Origin: Sporomusa sp.
GTDB lineage: Bacteria > Bacillota_C > Negativicutes > Sporomusales > Sporomusaceae
Assembly (NCBI GenBank): GCA_029256645.1
Contig: JAQSXM010000007.1
Span: 1-21,779, forward strand
Length of the DNA: 21,779 nt
Reading direction: 5' to 3'
Shown: positions 1 through 9,040 of the stretch, one piece after another
Numbering within the stretch: the first letter of the stretch is position 1
Layout: every line of letters starts with the position of its first letter
Translations under genes and position numbers: made by a program
Notes under the pieces: model-generated
What the model saw: the letters and a program-made list of their open reading frames with translations, nothing else
The model's database searches: none
Told to the model about the DNA's origin: nothing

Positions 1-6
1 TGTTTA

Positions 7-1701
7 TTATAAATTGAACTTCTGAACAGTGAGTTGCAGCTCTTCTGCCATTTTCGCAAGGCTTTGGCTGCTTGCTGCAATCTGTTCCATCGAGGCTGAT
101 TGTTCCTCTGTTGATGCAGATACTGTCTGGGTCTGCCCGGCAGTGTTTTTACTCACTGCATTAATTACCTGAATTGCGGAAACAAGCTGTTGACTGCCTT
201 GACCCATTTGTTGTACACCTGCGGCGATTTCCTTACTCTGGGTGGATAATTCACTAATAAGTGTTGCAATCTGCTGGAAGGATTGTCCGGCATTATTTAC
301 CACCTGGGTTCCGACGCCAACCTCTTTTGTGCCATCATTCATGGCTACAACAGCAGCATTTGTCTCTGTTTGAATCTCATTGATCAAATCGGCTATTTTC
401 TTAGCCGCATCCTGAGATTGTTCGGCAAGCTTGCGAACCTCCTCGGCAACAACGGCAAAACCTCGCCCTTGTTCACCAGCTCTCGCTGCTTCAATTGCTG
501 CATTTAGGGCAAGAAGGTTAGTCTGACCGGCAATACCGGAAATAGTATCAACAATCTGCCCAATTTCTTTTGATCTTTCGCCCAGTTTTGCCACAACAGC
601 CGCAGAATTATTAACAGTATTCTCGATATTACCCATTTGATTAACAGCTACTGCAACTATATCAAGGCCCTCTTTGGCAGCGCCAGCGGTTTTGGCAGAC
701 GTGCTCTCTGAGGTGGAGATATGTTCGGTTACCTGTTGTATACTTGTTGATACTTGTTCTACAGTAGTCGTTGCATCCTCAATTGACTTTTGCTGCTGCT
801 CCGCGCCTTGGGCAACCTCAGTAATAGCATTAGCTACCAGACTGGCGGTTTGCGCCGATTGTTCTGAAATCGCAGTCAGCTCTTCAGAGGCCGCCGCCAC
901 TTGCCCGGCGCTTTCACTGATCTGGCTTACTATCATTTTGAGTTCTTGCTTAAGGCCGGTAATCGTGTTGGCCATATCACCAATTTCGTCATTTCTGACA
1001 GAGAAAATATCTTCTTGGGTTAAGTTTAGTTTTCCGATTTCGGTTAATTGACTGTTTAAATTTCTAATCCGGTTTGCCAAGTTACGTCCATACCAGCCGG
1101 CAAGCACCACAATCAGTATGCCGATGATGAGACTAACGGTAATAATAATATTTCTCTGGGACTGCGAGGCTTCAAGCACTAACTTGTTATTGCTGTTTAA
1201 AGATTCCTCTTGCAGCTGGAACATCTTTTCCATTTGCGGATCAACCCGCTCGGCGATTACCGTCCAGTCATCGATTACCTTATTTAGACTAGGATCATTC
1301 TCTTTCTTCGCCTTAAATAATTTGTCAGACATCATAGTGTAACCGGCCAGTAATTGTTCCAGTTTTTCAGCTTCTGCTTTAATCTCCGGCTTTTTAGTTG
1401 CAGGAATCCAATTCTTTACAATCTCATAACTCTTCTTGCTGGCCTCAACGGCATCTTTTTCAAAGTTTACATTGCCATAAGCAATTAACCCGCGTACGTC
1501 ACTAATGCTCTTATGATATTCATCCTGAGCTGTTTTCATCTGAATAGTTCTTGCCGTGGTATGTGTAGTGAGCCCATAAAATCTGTCGACAATATCTGCC
1601 GAAACATATAAAGAATAACCGAGTAAAGTTAAAAACACAAAAATTGGAATACCAAATGCTAGCATAACCTGTACTAAAAGTGGGGTGCGTCTACTACTCA
1701 T
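7..1701 (-). CDS. Methyl-accepting chemotaxis protein, HAMP plus MCP signalling domain
   Basis: Inner-membrane chemoreceptor that relays a ligand signal to CheA/CheW. From the ATG at 1701 (564 aa) there is a membrane segment at about residues 8-33, an extracytoplasmic helical sensor of about 150 residues, a second membrane segment at 184-205, HAMP at about 206-255, and a long coiled coil. The conserved hairpin tip lies at about 379-430 ([19 protein letters not shown], then [11 protein letters not shown]). The sensor looks alpha-helical, like a four-helix-bundle type, so the ligand cannot be read from it. I chose 1701 over the longer TTG start at 1758 because GGAGG sits 7 nt before this ATG. 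No C-terminal pentapeptide for CheR/CheB docking is visible. The gene stands alone, and the operon to its right ends in a terminator. Family sure; ligand unknown. Confidence 0.95.
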   Translation of the reverse strand: MSSRRTPLLVQVMLAFGIPIFVFLTLLGYSLYVSADIVDRFYGLTTHTTARTIQMKTAQDEYHKSISDVRGLIAYGNVNFEKDAVEASKKSYEIVKNWIPATKKPEIKAEAEKLEQLLAGYTMMSDKLFKAKKENDPSLNKVIDDWTVIAERVDPQMEKMFQLQEESLNSNNKLVLEASQSQRNIIITVSLIIGILIVVLAGWYGRNLANRIRNLNSQLTEIGKLNLTQEDIFSVRNDEIGDMANTITGLKQELKMIVSQISESAGQVAAASEELTAISEQSAQTASLVANAITEVAQGAEQQQKSIEDATTTVEQVSTSIQQVTEHISTSESTSAKTAGAAKEGLDIVAVAVNQMGNIENTVNNSAAVVAKLGERSKEIGQIVDTISGIAGQTNLLALNAAIEAARAGEQGRGFAVVAEEVRKLAEQSQDAAKKIADLINEIQTETNAAVVAMNDGTKEVGVGTQVVNNAGQSFQQIATLISELSTQSKEIAAGVQQMGQGSQQLVSAIQVINAVSKNTAGQTQTVSASTEEQSASMEQIAASSQSLAKMAEELQLTVQKFNL

Positions 1702-1740
1702 TAAATTTCCTCCAAATTCTAAGTTTCTATGATTTATTTT

Positions 1741-1747
1741 TTCGACA
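1741..1747 (-). promoter_or_regulatory. Candidate Spo0A box in the MCP leader
   Basis: Minus-strand TGTCGAA, the consensus 0A box, followed by an A run and lying 40 nt before the MCP start codon. A 7-mer occurs often by chance, so this is suggestive only. A similar site occurs upstream of the second MCP. Confidence 0.3.
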
Positions 1748-1886
1748 TATTCCAGCAATTTCCTGCATAATTAGATAATAAATTCACAAATCCCAAATTT
1801 TTATTAGGATGATTAACTACGGTCCAGCCACTAGTCTAGCATCTTACATAACACTTGCTCTCTGAGTAGCAAAGAAACAGGTGACT

Positions 1887-1940
1887 AAAAAACAAAAGGT
1901 TAGACCAACAGGGGAAATTGTCCTGCTGGCCTAACCTTTT
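1887..1940 (-). terminator. Rho-independent terminator after the methyltransferase gene
   Basis: A 19-bp stem (arms 1894-1912 and 1922-1940) pairs fully on the minus-strand transcript when two G-U pairs are allowed. On the plus strand the same two positions are A-C mismatches, so it is minus-oriented. A U-rich tract follows (A run at 1887-1892 on plus). It closes the uptake operon. Its descending arm nearly matches that of the terminator at 17065-17115. Confidence 0.9.
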
Positions 1941-1960
1941 TGGTATTATACTGCCATAAA

Positions 1961-2800
1961 CTAGTAGCCGATCACTTCGTCCGGTCTCCACCACAGGACA
2001 AAGGTTTTGGTTTTCCTAAGAAGTTTGAACCCTCCGTCTTGATTTGGTATTAAATAACGGTCAACGTTGCTGCGGTATTGCTCTTCAAATTCCGGGAGAA
2101 TCTCGCCGACAAAACGCAGATCTGCATAGGCTTGTTCACGGGAAACATAATCACGCTCAAAACCGTCATCCACAACAACGATATTCGGGTTCGCCCCCAT
2201 GTCATACACCATGTTGAACATCATGTTGTAGCCAAACATGCGGGCAGCAGGATCATGCGGCATTTTTTCCTGCCCAATACCTTCAAGAAAGTCTAACTGT
2301 ATTTCCCGGAGACTGGGGGCATTTGCCCAACCCAAAATATAGACATATTTTCTGGCAATCTGGTTGATTTTCACTAAATCGGAAAATCCCACTGAGCGTG
2401 AGGCAATGGCAATATCATATTTGCCAACGTTTTCAACCGCGTCTTTCGCCAGCCAGTTCGATCTCATTGGCGTAATATTGTGGACTCCTTCGCTCCTGGC
2501 ATTTTCCATGCATTTTGCCAGCATCTCCTCGGAAACATCCAAGGCAGTGACACTCTTTACCTTTTGGGCTACAGGAACAGACAACCGTCCTGGTCCACAG
2601 CCGATGTCGATTACCGAGTCCTCTGCAGACAACAGCATCTGCCCCACCTGTTTTTTGGTAAACTCCTTTTCAAGTTTCGCCATTCCGTCATACATACCGG
2701 CAACACTGCCCCATTGTTTTTCTTGAGCAGCCTCATCCATATTGGCAAATGGCATTTTCCGGTACTTTTGCAAAGCTTCCCAGTTAATTAATCCCTTCAT
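1961..2800 (-). CDS. Class I SAM-dependent methyltransferase, last gene of the uptake operon
   Basis: A 279-aa cytosolic protein with a Rossmann-type SAM domain. Motif I is VIDIGCGPGR at residues 63-72, and the acidic residue that would contact the SAM ribose is D88 (ALDVS). About 60 residues precede the SAM fold, and the C-terminal half shows no motif I recognise. It is not clearly UbiE, BioC or a precorrin methyltransferase. The ATG follows an AGAGGTG site, 68 bp after the substrate-binding-protein stop, and a terminator follows, so it is co-transcribed with an iron-complex-type ABC transporter. That suggests it modifies the imported ligand or a related cofactor (inference). Fold sure; substrate unknown. 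Confidence 0.85.
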   Translation of the reverse strand: MKGLINWEALQKYRKMPFANMDEAAQEKQWGSVAGMYDGMAKLEKEFTKKQVGQMLLSAEDSVIDIGCGPGRLSVPVAQKVKSVTALDVSEEMLAKCMENARSEGVHNITPMRSNWLAKDAVENVGKYDIAIASRSVGFSDLVKINQIARKYVYILGWANAPSLREIQLDFLEGIGQEKMPHDPAARMFGYNMMFNMVYDMGANPNIVVVDDGFERDYVSREQAYADLRFVGEILPEFEEQYRSNVDRYLIPNQDGGFKLLRKTKTFVLWWRPDEVIGY

Positions 2801-2868
2801 CTTTACACCTCTTTAACATCAGCCGATTTATTTTTTTCAACCCTCCCGGAACCGGCTAAACCTTATCC

Positions 2869-3945
2869 TTACCGGGCCGGAGGTTTTCCATTGATTATTC
2901 TGTTTGCCTCTTCTGCCGAAAGATCATAATTTAAAAAAGTCCGGTAAAAAAAGCGGGTTTCCTGAACGATGTCAATATCCTGAAACTTATCCGGATGCAA
3001 AATTTTTGCCGCCCACTGAATTTGCAACGCTTCCTCCGCACCGTACCGGTCCCAGAAAAAAGCCCCCTCCGGGTTGATATACACCTTCCCCGTTTGTACC
3101 GCCTTAAGTCGCCGCCACTTTTCATCCTGCAAGATTCCGTTCAGCGCTTTCGCTCCATCTTCCACTCCGTTCAAGGCCAGTGCCGTATTGCCAAATATAA
3201 TAACGTCGGGATTCCATGATATCAGTTGCTCCATCGATACTTCACCGCCGGTATCTGCTGCATTGATTCCCCCGGCAACCGTTATCCAGGCATTAATGAT
3301 AGTATCCCTTCCGTCTACCATTAATGGTGCCAGCCTTGTAATATGGATAACCTTTGGTTTTTGTTCCCGGGGAATCCCCTCGGTTATTCCGGTTATCCTG
3401 TTGAGGTTGTGATCCAGGTAAGCGATATATTTTTCCGCTCTCTGCTTTGCTTCCCCGCCAAGAATGACACCGGTTAACCGGAAGCACTCTTTCAAGCTGT
3501 CAAAATCGTTAAACATCAATTGAACAACCGGAATCTTTAAATCAGCTATTTTTTGGGCGCTTTTATTATTCAGCGGCGTAAAAACAATGTCCGGTTTGGC
3601 GGCCATCAGGGTTTCCAGATTTACACCCGTAGTATCAAAAGCCGTAACCGCCTGACTCATTTGTGGATTAACGACCTTCATCCAGGGCCGTTGTGCCGCC
3701 GCAGTCGTCGTCGCAACGATTTTATCACCCGCCCCCAGCATGCACACAACCTCATTGTGAGCAGGCCAGGCATCACCAATCCGTTTAATCTGCGCTGGTA
3801 TTGCCACTTTTGCGCCACTTGCATCGGTAATCGTGATTTGTTTGGGATTTACTGCCGGTTGAGCCTTAAAAGCGTTCTGGCATCCGGCTAGGAAAATGAG
3901 TAAGATAAAAATGCCGCCCAACATGGTATGCTTTCCTGTTTTCAC
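2869..3945 (-). CDS. ABC transporter substrate-binding lipoprotein, FecB/BtuF-like
   Basis: Periplasmic binding protein (358 aa) of the helical-backbone class used for siderophores, heme, corrinoids and some nickel or cobalt chelates. A lipobox LAGC at residues 19-22 makes C22 the lipidated cysteine. The body has the usual two-lobe signs: IKRIGDAWPAHNEVVCMLGA near the start, NLETLMAAKPDIVF in the first lobe and WNPDVIIFGN in the second. The tail (FFWDRYGAEEALQIQWAAK, then HPDKF and FYRTFLNYDLS) resembles a metal-chelate-binding subfamily. The start is GTG at 3945 after a GGGGGTGA site; an ATG 5 nt upstream is out of frame. It lies 41 bp after the receptor stop, within the operon. The ligand cannot be assigned from sequence alone. 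Confidence 0.9.
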   Translation of the reverse strand: MKTGKHTMLGGIFILLIFLAGCQNAFKAQPAVNPKQITITDASGAKVAIPAQIKRIGDAWPAHNEVVCMLGAGDKIVATTTAAAQRPWMKVVNPQMSQAVTAFDTTGVNLETLMAAKPDIVFTPLNNKSAQKIADLKIPVVQLMFNDFDSLKECFRLTGVILGGEAKQRAEKYIAYLDHNLNRITGITEGIPREQKPKVIHITRLAPLMVDGRDTIINAWITVAGGINAADTGGEVSMEQLISWNPDVIIFGNTALALNGVEDGAKALNGILQDEKWRRLKAVQTGKVYINPEGAFFWDRYGAEEALQIQWAAKILHPDKFQDIDIVQETRFFYRTFLNYDLSAEEANRIINGKPPAR

Positions 3946-3986
3946 CGCATCACCCCCTGCTTTTGCCTTCCGAGCACCTGTTCCTG

Positions 3987-5993
3987 TTAAAATTTCTTAC
4001 TGATCTCTACCCCGTATTCGGCGCCGGCATCATAATAGTTCATGCCTCTGCCATAACGCCGGTCGGTGATATTGCGCCCGTACAGGGTAAGTTTGGTACG
4101 TTCATCCAGGTCTTTGCTGATGTTGGCGTCGATAACGGTATAGCCGCCTAACTTAGTGGCGTCCCCCATAGAACTTGCAAACCGACTGAGGTGCAGCAGG
4201 TTGATATTGGCCGCGATATCGGCCTGCCTGTAGTTCAGCGCCAGATTGTAGCTGTTATGCGGTATATAGCTGTCATCCAGGGCGTTGCTGGAAGTAAAAT
4301 AAGAATATCCGGCTTTATAGCCAAACGTGTCGGACAAACGGCCATGCACCGACAGTTCCAGCCCTTTGCGCGTCAGATCCCTTCCGGTATAGGTAGTTAC
4401 ATTCATGCCATTCTCTGCATCGTAATACGTTTTTCCCGTAAAAACCCGGGCATCATTGATATCATATAAAAATGCCGTCAGCGAGGCATTGAGAGCCTTG
4501 TTATAGCTGGCCGTAACGCCTGTTTCATATTTATAACGCACTTCCGCATCAAGCAGCTCGTTGTTTTCCGTAAGCAGATACCTGCCTGCGGGCTGACGCG
4601 AGTAGGAGAAACGCGAAGACAGTTTATAGACCGGATCCAGCTGATAAGCAGCTCCCAGGGATAAGCTGACAGCTTCTTTATCCCATAGTTCCCCGTATGT
4701 CGTGTCGTATTGTATGTTGCTGCCGCTGCCGCCCGTGAAATATTTGGCGACGCCTTTGGTAACATGTTTTCTGTCCAGCCGCGCCCCGGTATCCAGCGTC
4801 AGTTTATCATTGACCCGCCTCTCCCCGTACAAATAGTAGCCGTACAGTTCCTCCTGGCGTTCATAGCCGGCCTGCCCCTGCACCCCGGTCGGTGAATGCC
4901 ACCACATGGCCTGGACGCCGAATTTCAGCGTATCCCGGCCAAAGTTCAGCGTATGCGCAAGGTTTAATTCGCGCAGGTATTCGTTTTCTTCCCAGCTCGG
5001 CTTTATTGACGGCGATGATACCAGCGCAATCCGGCTGGACCGCACCGAGCTATAGCCAAAACTAAAGGTTGTCGTGTGGTTTTCATCCCATAGTTTCGCC
5101 GCATTTGTTGTAAACAGCGTCGTATTAATGGGATCCCATTTGCCCAGGCTGCTGTAGCGATTCAGGTAACTGCCGTCTTCGTTAAACCATACTTGCTGAC
5201 CACTCCAGCCATTGTTGACAATCAGGGTCATATCGGCAAACCAGTCTTCGCCTTTATCGCCGGCCTTTAAAAAATAAGTATCAAAATTTCTGCCGTTAAA
5301 CCAGCCGGACCTGCCGTCGCTCCTGTCTTTTGCGTACCCCAGCGCATAATAAGCGGTGTCACCGGTTTTATCGCCATGCACGATGCTGAATTTTTCCGTA
5401 TCAAAAGTACCGTAACTCAGCTTGGCTTTGTCAACAGGCTCGGTTACTTTCAGGGTTTCTATGATAATGAAACCCTGACTGGGAGTGCCTCCCTTGGCAG
5501 TATTGGTGGCAAAATTGGCAATGGGACCCAGTGTCAGAATGGAGGCGTCCCGGACAAGGGTGATGGATTCGATCAGGTCAACCGGTAGATTGGCCAAAAT
5601 ACGCGAGGCCTGCGTGTCGGGCAAATAGACCCCGTCAATGATGATCCCGATATTATCGCCGCCGCGCGCCTGGACTTTGTAATAGCCCTTATTGCCCCAG
5701 CGCGTACCAATAATCCCGGTGCCGCGTTCGAGTATTTCCAGCACATCTTTGGGATGCATGGCTTCAATAGCTTCCCGGGTAATGACTTCCGTCGCCGCCT
5801 TGCTGCTTTCCGGAATGGCTAAACGGCTGTAGGCCGGTGTTTCCTCCTCTGCCTTTTGTGCCTTTACCATGACCGTCGACATTTCAGTGTCTTTAGCGGC
5901 AGCTGGTTCTTCCGCCCAGGCAGGCACTACCGCACCGACCATAGTGGACAAAACAATCGCTGCAACTGTTTTTCCCATCTTACTTTTTTTCAC
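3987..5993 (-). CDS. TonB-dependent outer-membrane receptor (uptake operon)
   Basis: A 668-aa ligand-gated porin that uses TonB energy to move a metal chelate or cofactor across the outer membrane. A signal peptide ends at AWA (residues 25-27), a TonB-box-like stretch MSTVMVKA lies at 38-45, the plug spans roughly 55-165 (IDGVYLPD, then IESITLVRDAS), and a beta barrel runs to a terminal phenylalanine, as expected for BamA-dependent assembly. The plug lacks the usual GGxxNIITK-like motif seen in the second receptor of this window (FATNTAKGG stands in its place). The start is GTG at 5993 after AGGAGTG; M6 is an alternative. It lies between the ATPase and the binding-protein genes with 30-bp and 41-bp gaps, so it is operonic. 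Substrate not determined. Confidence 0.93.
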   Translation of the reverse strand: MKKSKMGKTVAAIVLSTMVGAVVPAWAEEPAAAKDTEMSTVMVKAQKAEEETPAYSRLAIPESSKAATEVITREAIEAMHPKDVLEILERGTGIIGTRWGNKGYYKVQARGGDNIGIIIDGVYLPDTQASRILANLPVDLIESITLVRDASILTLGPIANFATNTAKGGTPSQGFIIIETLKVTEPVDKAKLSYGTFDTEKFSIVHGDKTGDTAYYALGYAKDRSDGRSGWFNGRNFDTYFLKAGDKGEDWFADMTLIVNNGWSGQQVWFNEDGSYLNRYSSLGKWDPINTTLFTTNAAKLWDENHTTTFSFGYSSVRSSRIALVSSPSIKPSWEENEYLRELNLAHTLNFGRDTLKFGVQAMWWHSPTGVQGQAGYERQEELYGYYLYGERRVNDKLTLDTGARLDRKHVTKGVAKYFTGGSGSNIQYDTTYGELWDKEAVSLSLGAAYQLDPVYKLSSRFSYSRQPAGRYLLTENNELLDAEVRYKYETGVTASYNKALNASLTAFLYDINDARVFTGKTYYDAENGMNVTTYTGRDLTRKGLELSVHGRLSDTFGYKAGYSYFTSSNALDDSYIPHNSYNLALNYRQADIAANINLLHLSRFASSMGDATKLGGYTVIDANISKDLDERTKLTLYGRNITDRRYGRGMNYYDAGAEYGVEISKKF

Positions 5994-6023
5994 ACCGCTT
6001 CACTCCTGTTAAATAATATATCT

Positions 6024-6839
6024 TTATCCCGTCTTTTCCGATGTGGAAGCTGTCTGGGCAGACAACGGGATGCAAGCAGACGCATCTTGTCCATCATTTA
6101 ACTGCAAATGAACAATTTGCACATTGACACCATACGTGTCTTTTAAATATTGTTCGGTAATCACCTGATGGGGAGCGCCGGTTGTAAGACTGCCGTTCTT
6201 TCTTATTGCAGCCACCTTCGACCCATATCTCAGCGCATGGTTGGGATAGTGGGTGGTCATCAGCACGCCGATGCCGGATTTTGCGACCAAGTCGCGGATA
6301 TAGTCCAGGACCCGTATCTGATTGCCAAAGTCCAGACTGGAAGTAGGCTCATCCATAATCAGAAATTCCGGCTGCTGCGCCAAGGCCCTGGCGATCAATA
6401 CCAATTGCCGTTCGCCGCCGCTGATGCGGGTATAGATGCTGTCGCGTAAATAGCCTATGGATAATGTCTCCAGGGCCTGGCCGGCTATTTTCATATCGGC
6501 GGACGATGGCGATCCAAACAGCCCCAGGCGGGCGCTCCGGCCCATCGCGACCACATCAAGCACGGTAAACGGAAAGGGCGGTGTGTGGGCTTGGGGAACA
6601 TAACCGATTTTTGCCGCCAGCTGCGGCTGGGACCAATTGGCAATATTCTCCCCATTCAGCAATATTCTCCCGGACTGAATTTTCAATAACCGTAAAATAG
6701 TTTTGAATAACGTGGTCTTGCCTACTCCGTTAGGTCCCAGCAAACACATGAAATCACCGGAATGAATTTCAAAGGAGATCCCTTCAATAACCGTTTTGGC
6801 TCCATAGCCACAAGAAATATTGTCAACTGTAAGAATCAT
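6024..6839 (-). CDS. ABC transporter ATPase, FecE/BtuD family
   Basis: Cytosolic ATP-hydrolysing subunit (271 aa) of the iron-complex/corrinoid-type importer. All motifs are intact: Walker A GPNGVGKT at 35-42, Q-loop Q83, signature ISGGERQ at 139-145, Walker B FLIMDEP at 159-165 and switch histidine H197 (TTHYPNH). The last 20 or so residues after the ATPase fold are polar and have no recognised role. The ATG at 6839 follows an AAGGGGTGG site and lies 21 bp after the permease stop. It would pair with the permease at 6861-7892 and the binding lipoprotein at 2869-3945. Confidence 0.95.
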   Translation of the reverse strand: MILTVDNISCGYGAKTVIEGISFEIHSGDFMCLLGPNGVGKTTLFKTILRLLKIQSGRILLNGENIANWSQPQLAAKIGYVPQAHTPPFPFTVLDVVAMGRSARLGLFGSPSSADMKIAGQALETLSIGYLRDSIYTRISGGERQLVLIARALAQQPEFLIMDEPTSSLDFGNQIRVLDYIRDLVAKSGIGVLMTTHYPNHALRYGSKVAAIRKNGSLTTGAPHQVITEQYLKDTYGVNVQIVHLQLNDGQDASACIPLSAQTASTSEKTG

Positions 6840-6860
6840 GCTGCCACCCCTTGCCGACTG

Positions 6861-7892
6861 TTAAGCCCATCCTTTTCGCGTATGTAAGAGAAGATAGAGA
6901 AAAAACGGCGCCCCGATTATCGATGTCAAAATCCCTAAGGGAACTTCCACAGAGAACATCGTCCGCGCTAAATCGTCCACCAGCAACATAAATATACTCC
7001 CCATAACGATTGAGACCGGGAGTAAAATTTTATAATTAGGCCCCACCAGCAACCGGGACAAATGGGGCACCACCAGACCCACCAGACCGATGACTCCGCT
7101 AATGGCCACTGCCGACGCCGTCACCATTGTTGCGCAGACCACAACAATAATCCGCAGCCGGACGGTATTTACCCCTAAGGCTTTAGCCTCTTCATCACCA
7201 AAAGACATAACATTCAAATTCCAGCGCAGCAGTGTCAGCACGAACAGTCCGGCCACAATCGGAACAGCGGCCAGATACACATCACGGTCGTTAACAGAGG
7301 CCAGGCTGCCCATCAGCCAATAGGTAATGGCCGGCAGTGCATCGTTGGGGTCGGCCACATACTTAATCAATGAAACAAACGAAGTAAACAACGTTCCTAT
7401 GATAATGCCCGCCAGGATCATGACCAGAATCGTCTCGCCTTTTTTTCCCAGCCAGAGGGTAATCAGGTATGTTGTCGTCACGGCCAGTAAGCCAAAGGCA
7501 AAGGCAGCCAATTGAATGCCAACGGCATCGAGAGACAACAAGATTGCCAGGGCTGCACCAAAACTGGCACCGGCTGTCACGCCTAAAATTCCGGGGGAAA
7601 CCATTGGATTGCGGAACATCCCCTGGTAAGCGGCACCAGCGGCTGATAAGGCCGCTCCCACCAGGATGGCGGCCATAATTCTCGGCAACCTGATTTTTAG
7701 CATGACAATTTCCAGATCCTCGGTCCAAAATGGTGTCAGGTGAATGATTTTTGACAGAAGAATCCCCAGGGCGATATCCGGGGCAATCGGATATCGCCCT
7801 ACCAGGAAAGATAAGAAAAATATAGCGGCTAACACCATAATTAATATGGAAAGTTTTATTGACTCAGCGGACTGCTCAGTTACTTTGGCCAT
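6861..7892 (-). CDS. ABC transporter permease, FecCD/BtuC family
   Basis: Inner-membrane channel subunit (343 aa) of a type II importer for iron-siderophore, heme, B12 or similar ligands. It is hydrophobic throughout, with about ten membrane segments expected for the family. The ATPase-contact region is recognisable as GLVGLVVPHLSRLLVGPNYK in the C-terminal third. I start it at the ATG at 7892, which has AAGGGG 6 nt upstream, rather than at the TTG at 7916. Only one permease is present, so it probably works as a homodimer. A 158-bp gap separates it from tonB upstream; I saw no terminator or known riboswitch there, so read-through is likely. Confidence 0.95.
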   Translation of the reverse strand: MAKVTEQSAESIKLSILIMVLAAIFFLSFLVGRYPIAPDIALGILLSKIIHLTPFWTEDLEIVMLKIRLPRIMAAILVGAALSAAGAAYQGMFRNPMVSPGILGVTAGASFGAALAILLSLDAVGIQLAAFAFGLLAVTTTYLITLWLGKKGETILVMILAGIIIGTLFTSFVSLIKYVADPNDALPAITYWLMGSLASVNDRDVYLAAVPIVAGLFVLTLLRWNLNVMSFGDEEAKALGVNTVRLRIIVVVCATMVTASAVAISGVIGLVGLVVPHLSRLLVGPNYKILLPVSIVMGSIFMLLVDDLARTMFSVEVPLGILTSIIGAPFFLYLLLHTRKGWA

Positions 7893-8050
7893 GTTATCCC
7901 CTTCAATCCCACACAACCGTTATGAATAGACCTACGCCATCCTCATCACGGCTGTTCAAAATATCCCGCCTCAACCGTTTGGCTGTCCATACCCGCTTCC
8001 ATACCGGGCTGCCGGCCGCCCTGTCAAAGCTTCCTGCTGATCACACTCCA

Positions 8051-8749
8051 TTATTCGAGTTCAAAAATAACAGGTACAACGACCCAAGCCGGAACCGGGC
8101 GCCCGCCTTGGTAGGCCGGGCTGAAGCGCCAGCGGCGCAGGCCGTTGACAGCCGCCTGATCCACGCTGCCATAACCGGAGCTTTGCACAATTGCCGTATC
8201 GCCGACTACACCTTTTTCGAGGATTAAGACCCGTACGCGCACCATTCCCTCCCAGCCGCGCAGCCTGGCTTCTTCCGGATAAGACGGCGGCGGACCGTCG
8301 ATGACATAGGGAAGCCGGCCTGATCCGCTATATGGTGAGCTTGAGCTCCCCTGGGCGTCATTGCCCTTGCCGCTAACAGACTGGCTGGCCGTATCAGTGC
8401 CATTACCGGCCTGTCCTATTTTTTCTTGCACCGGCATTTTTTTACTTACAGCATTACGATCAACAGTGGGAGCAGTATCAGAAAAAACCGGATCGGCTTC
8501 AGGCGAAAGCCGACTGTTAGTGACTGGTGCATCCCGGCTTGGCGGTGAATTGGGCTCTGCCGCTTGTACCGGCGCATCAGCAGGATCGTCCCCCATGTTA
8601 TACTCACCCAATTCCACTTCTATCGGCAGCAGCGGCTCCGGCAAAGCCTCCGGTTTATCCCGGAAATAAAAAAAACTAATGCCTGCAACAAGCATCAGAT
8701 GGACAGTTGCGGACAGGCAAAGTGCGATTCCCCAGCGTTTTTGCATCAT
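8051..8749 (-). CDS. tonB: Energy transducer TonB
   Basis: A periplasm-spanning protein (232 aa from the ATG at 8749) that passes proton-motive energy from an ExbB/ExbD motor to outer-membrane receptors. The N-terminal membrane helix carries the family SxxxH motif (SATVH). A proline- and serine-rich linker follows, then a C-terminal TonB domain starting at PPPSYPEEARLRGWEG and ending VVVPVIFELE. A GTG at 8758 is possible, but the ATG at 8749 overlaps the stop of the preceding small ORF as ATGA and no strong ribosome binding site precedes it, which fits translational coupling. No exbB or exbD lies in the window, so the motor must come from elsewhere. It heads the transport genes and probably serves both receptors here. 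Confidence 0.9.
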   Translation of the reverse strand: MMQKRWGIALCLSATVHLMLVAGISFFYFRDKPEALPEPLLPIEVELGEYNMGDDPADAPVQAAEPNSPPSRDAPVTNSRLSPEADPVFSDTAPTVDRNAVSKKMPVQEKIGQAGNGTDTASQSVSGKGNDAQGSSSSPYSGSGRLPYVIDGPPPSYPEEARLRGWEGMVRVRVLILEKGVVGDTAIVQSSGYGSVDQAAVNGLRRWRFSPAYQGGRPVPAWVVVPVIFELE

Positions 8750-8877
8750 TGCAGCCACTTTTTATTTTCTACAGCAATTACTACTGGGGCAATGTCAGCC
8801 GTTTTACTTAGCATCGCCACTCCAGATACCAACACCGGTTTACCATTCAAGCCAACACGTCCGTTCTTGTCTTTCAT
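8746..8877 (-). CDS. Small hypothetical protein upstream of and coupled to tonB
   Basis: A 43-aa ORF starting MKDKNGRVGLNGKPVLVSGV and ending KKWLQ. Two extra codons are possible from a GTG at 8883. A purine-rich stretch GGAGGCGGGG lies 7-12 nt before that GTG. Its TGA overlaps the tonB ATG (ATGA), and its own ATG overlaps the stop of a still shorter open frame upstream (TCATGA). It has a moderately hydrophobic middle but no clear membrane helix. I do not recognise it; it does not look like HemP/HmuP. It may be a real small protein or only a coupling leader for tonB. Confidence 0.4.
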   Translation of the reverse strand: MKDKNGRVGLNGKPVLVSGVAMLSKTADIAPVVIAVENKKWLQ

Positions 8878-8977
8878 GACCACAGTATTTCCCCGCCTCC
8901 GTAACTGTCAAGATACCTATTCAATTCCTCCTTTTGAGGGTTAATAGGGAATATCAAATTACTGGACAAATTACCAT

Positions 8978-9007
8978 ATTATACTTATTACGATATTACA
9001 ATTACAA
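8978..9007 (-). promoter_or_regulatory. Probable promoter of the tonB/ABC uptake operon
   Basis: Minus-strand perfect -10 TATAAT (8983-8978) and -35 TTGTAA (9007-9002), 18 bp apart. Transcription would start near 8970, leaving a leader of about 90 nt. I saw no clear Fur box over it. An 8-bp direct repeat GTAATTTG occurs twice just downstream, around 8956-8975. Confidence 0.5.
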
Positions 9008-9040
9008 ACATAAGTCAACACCTTTTATTAATTCAGTTTA

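Noticed and set aside
1702..1758. N-terminal 19-residue extension of the first MCP from a TTG
   Set aside because: GGAGG in front of the internal ATG at 1701 decides the start, and the extension covers a likely Spo0A box in the leader.
2839..2885. GC-rich hairpin at the end of the substrate-binding-protein gene
   Set aside because: No U run follows on either strand, so it is not a terminator; at most it is an intercistronic RNA structure.
7893..8050. Possible cobalamin riboswitch in the tonB-permease gap
   Set aside because: I looked for the B12-box-like core on the minus strand and did not find it; the gap shows only a small GC-rich hairpin.
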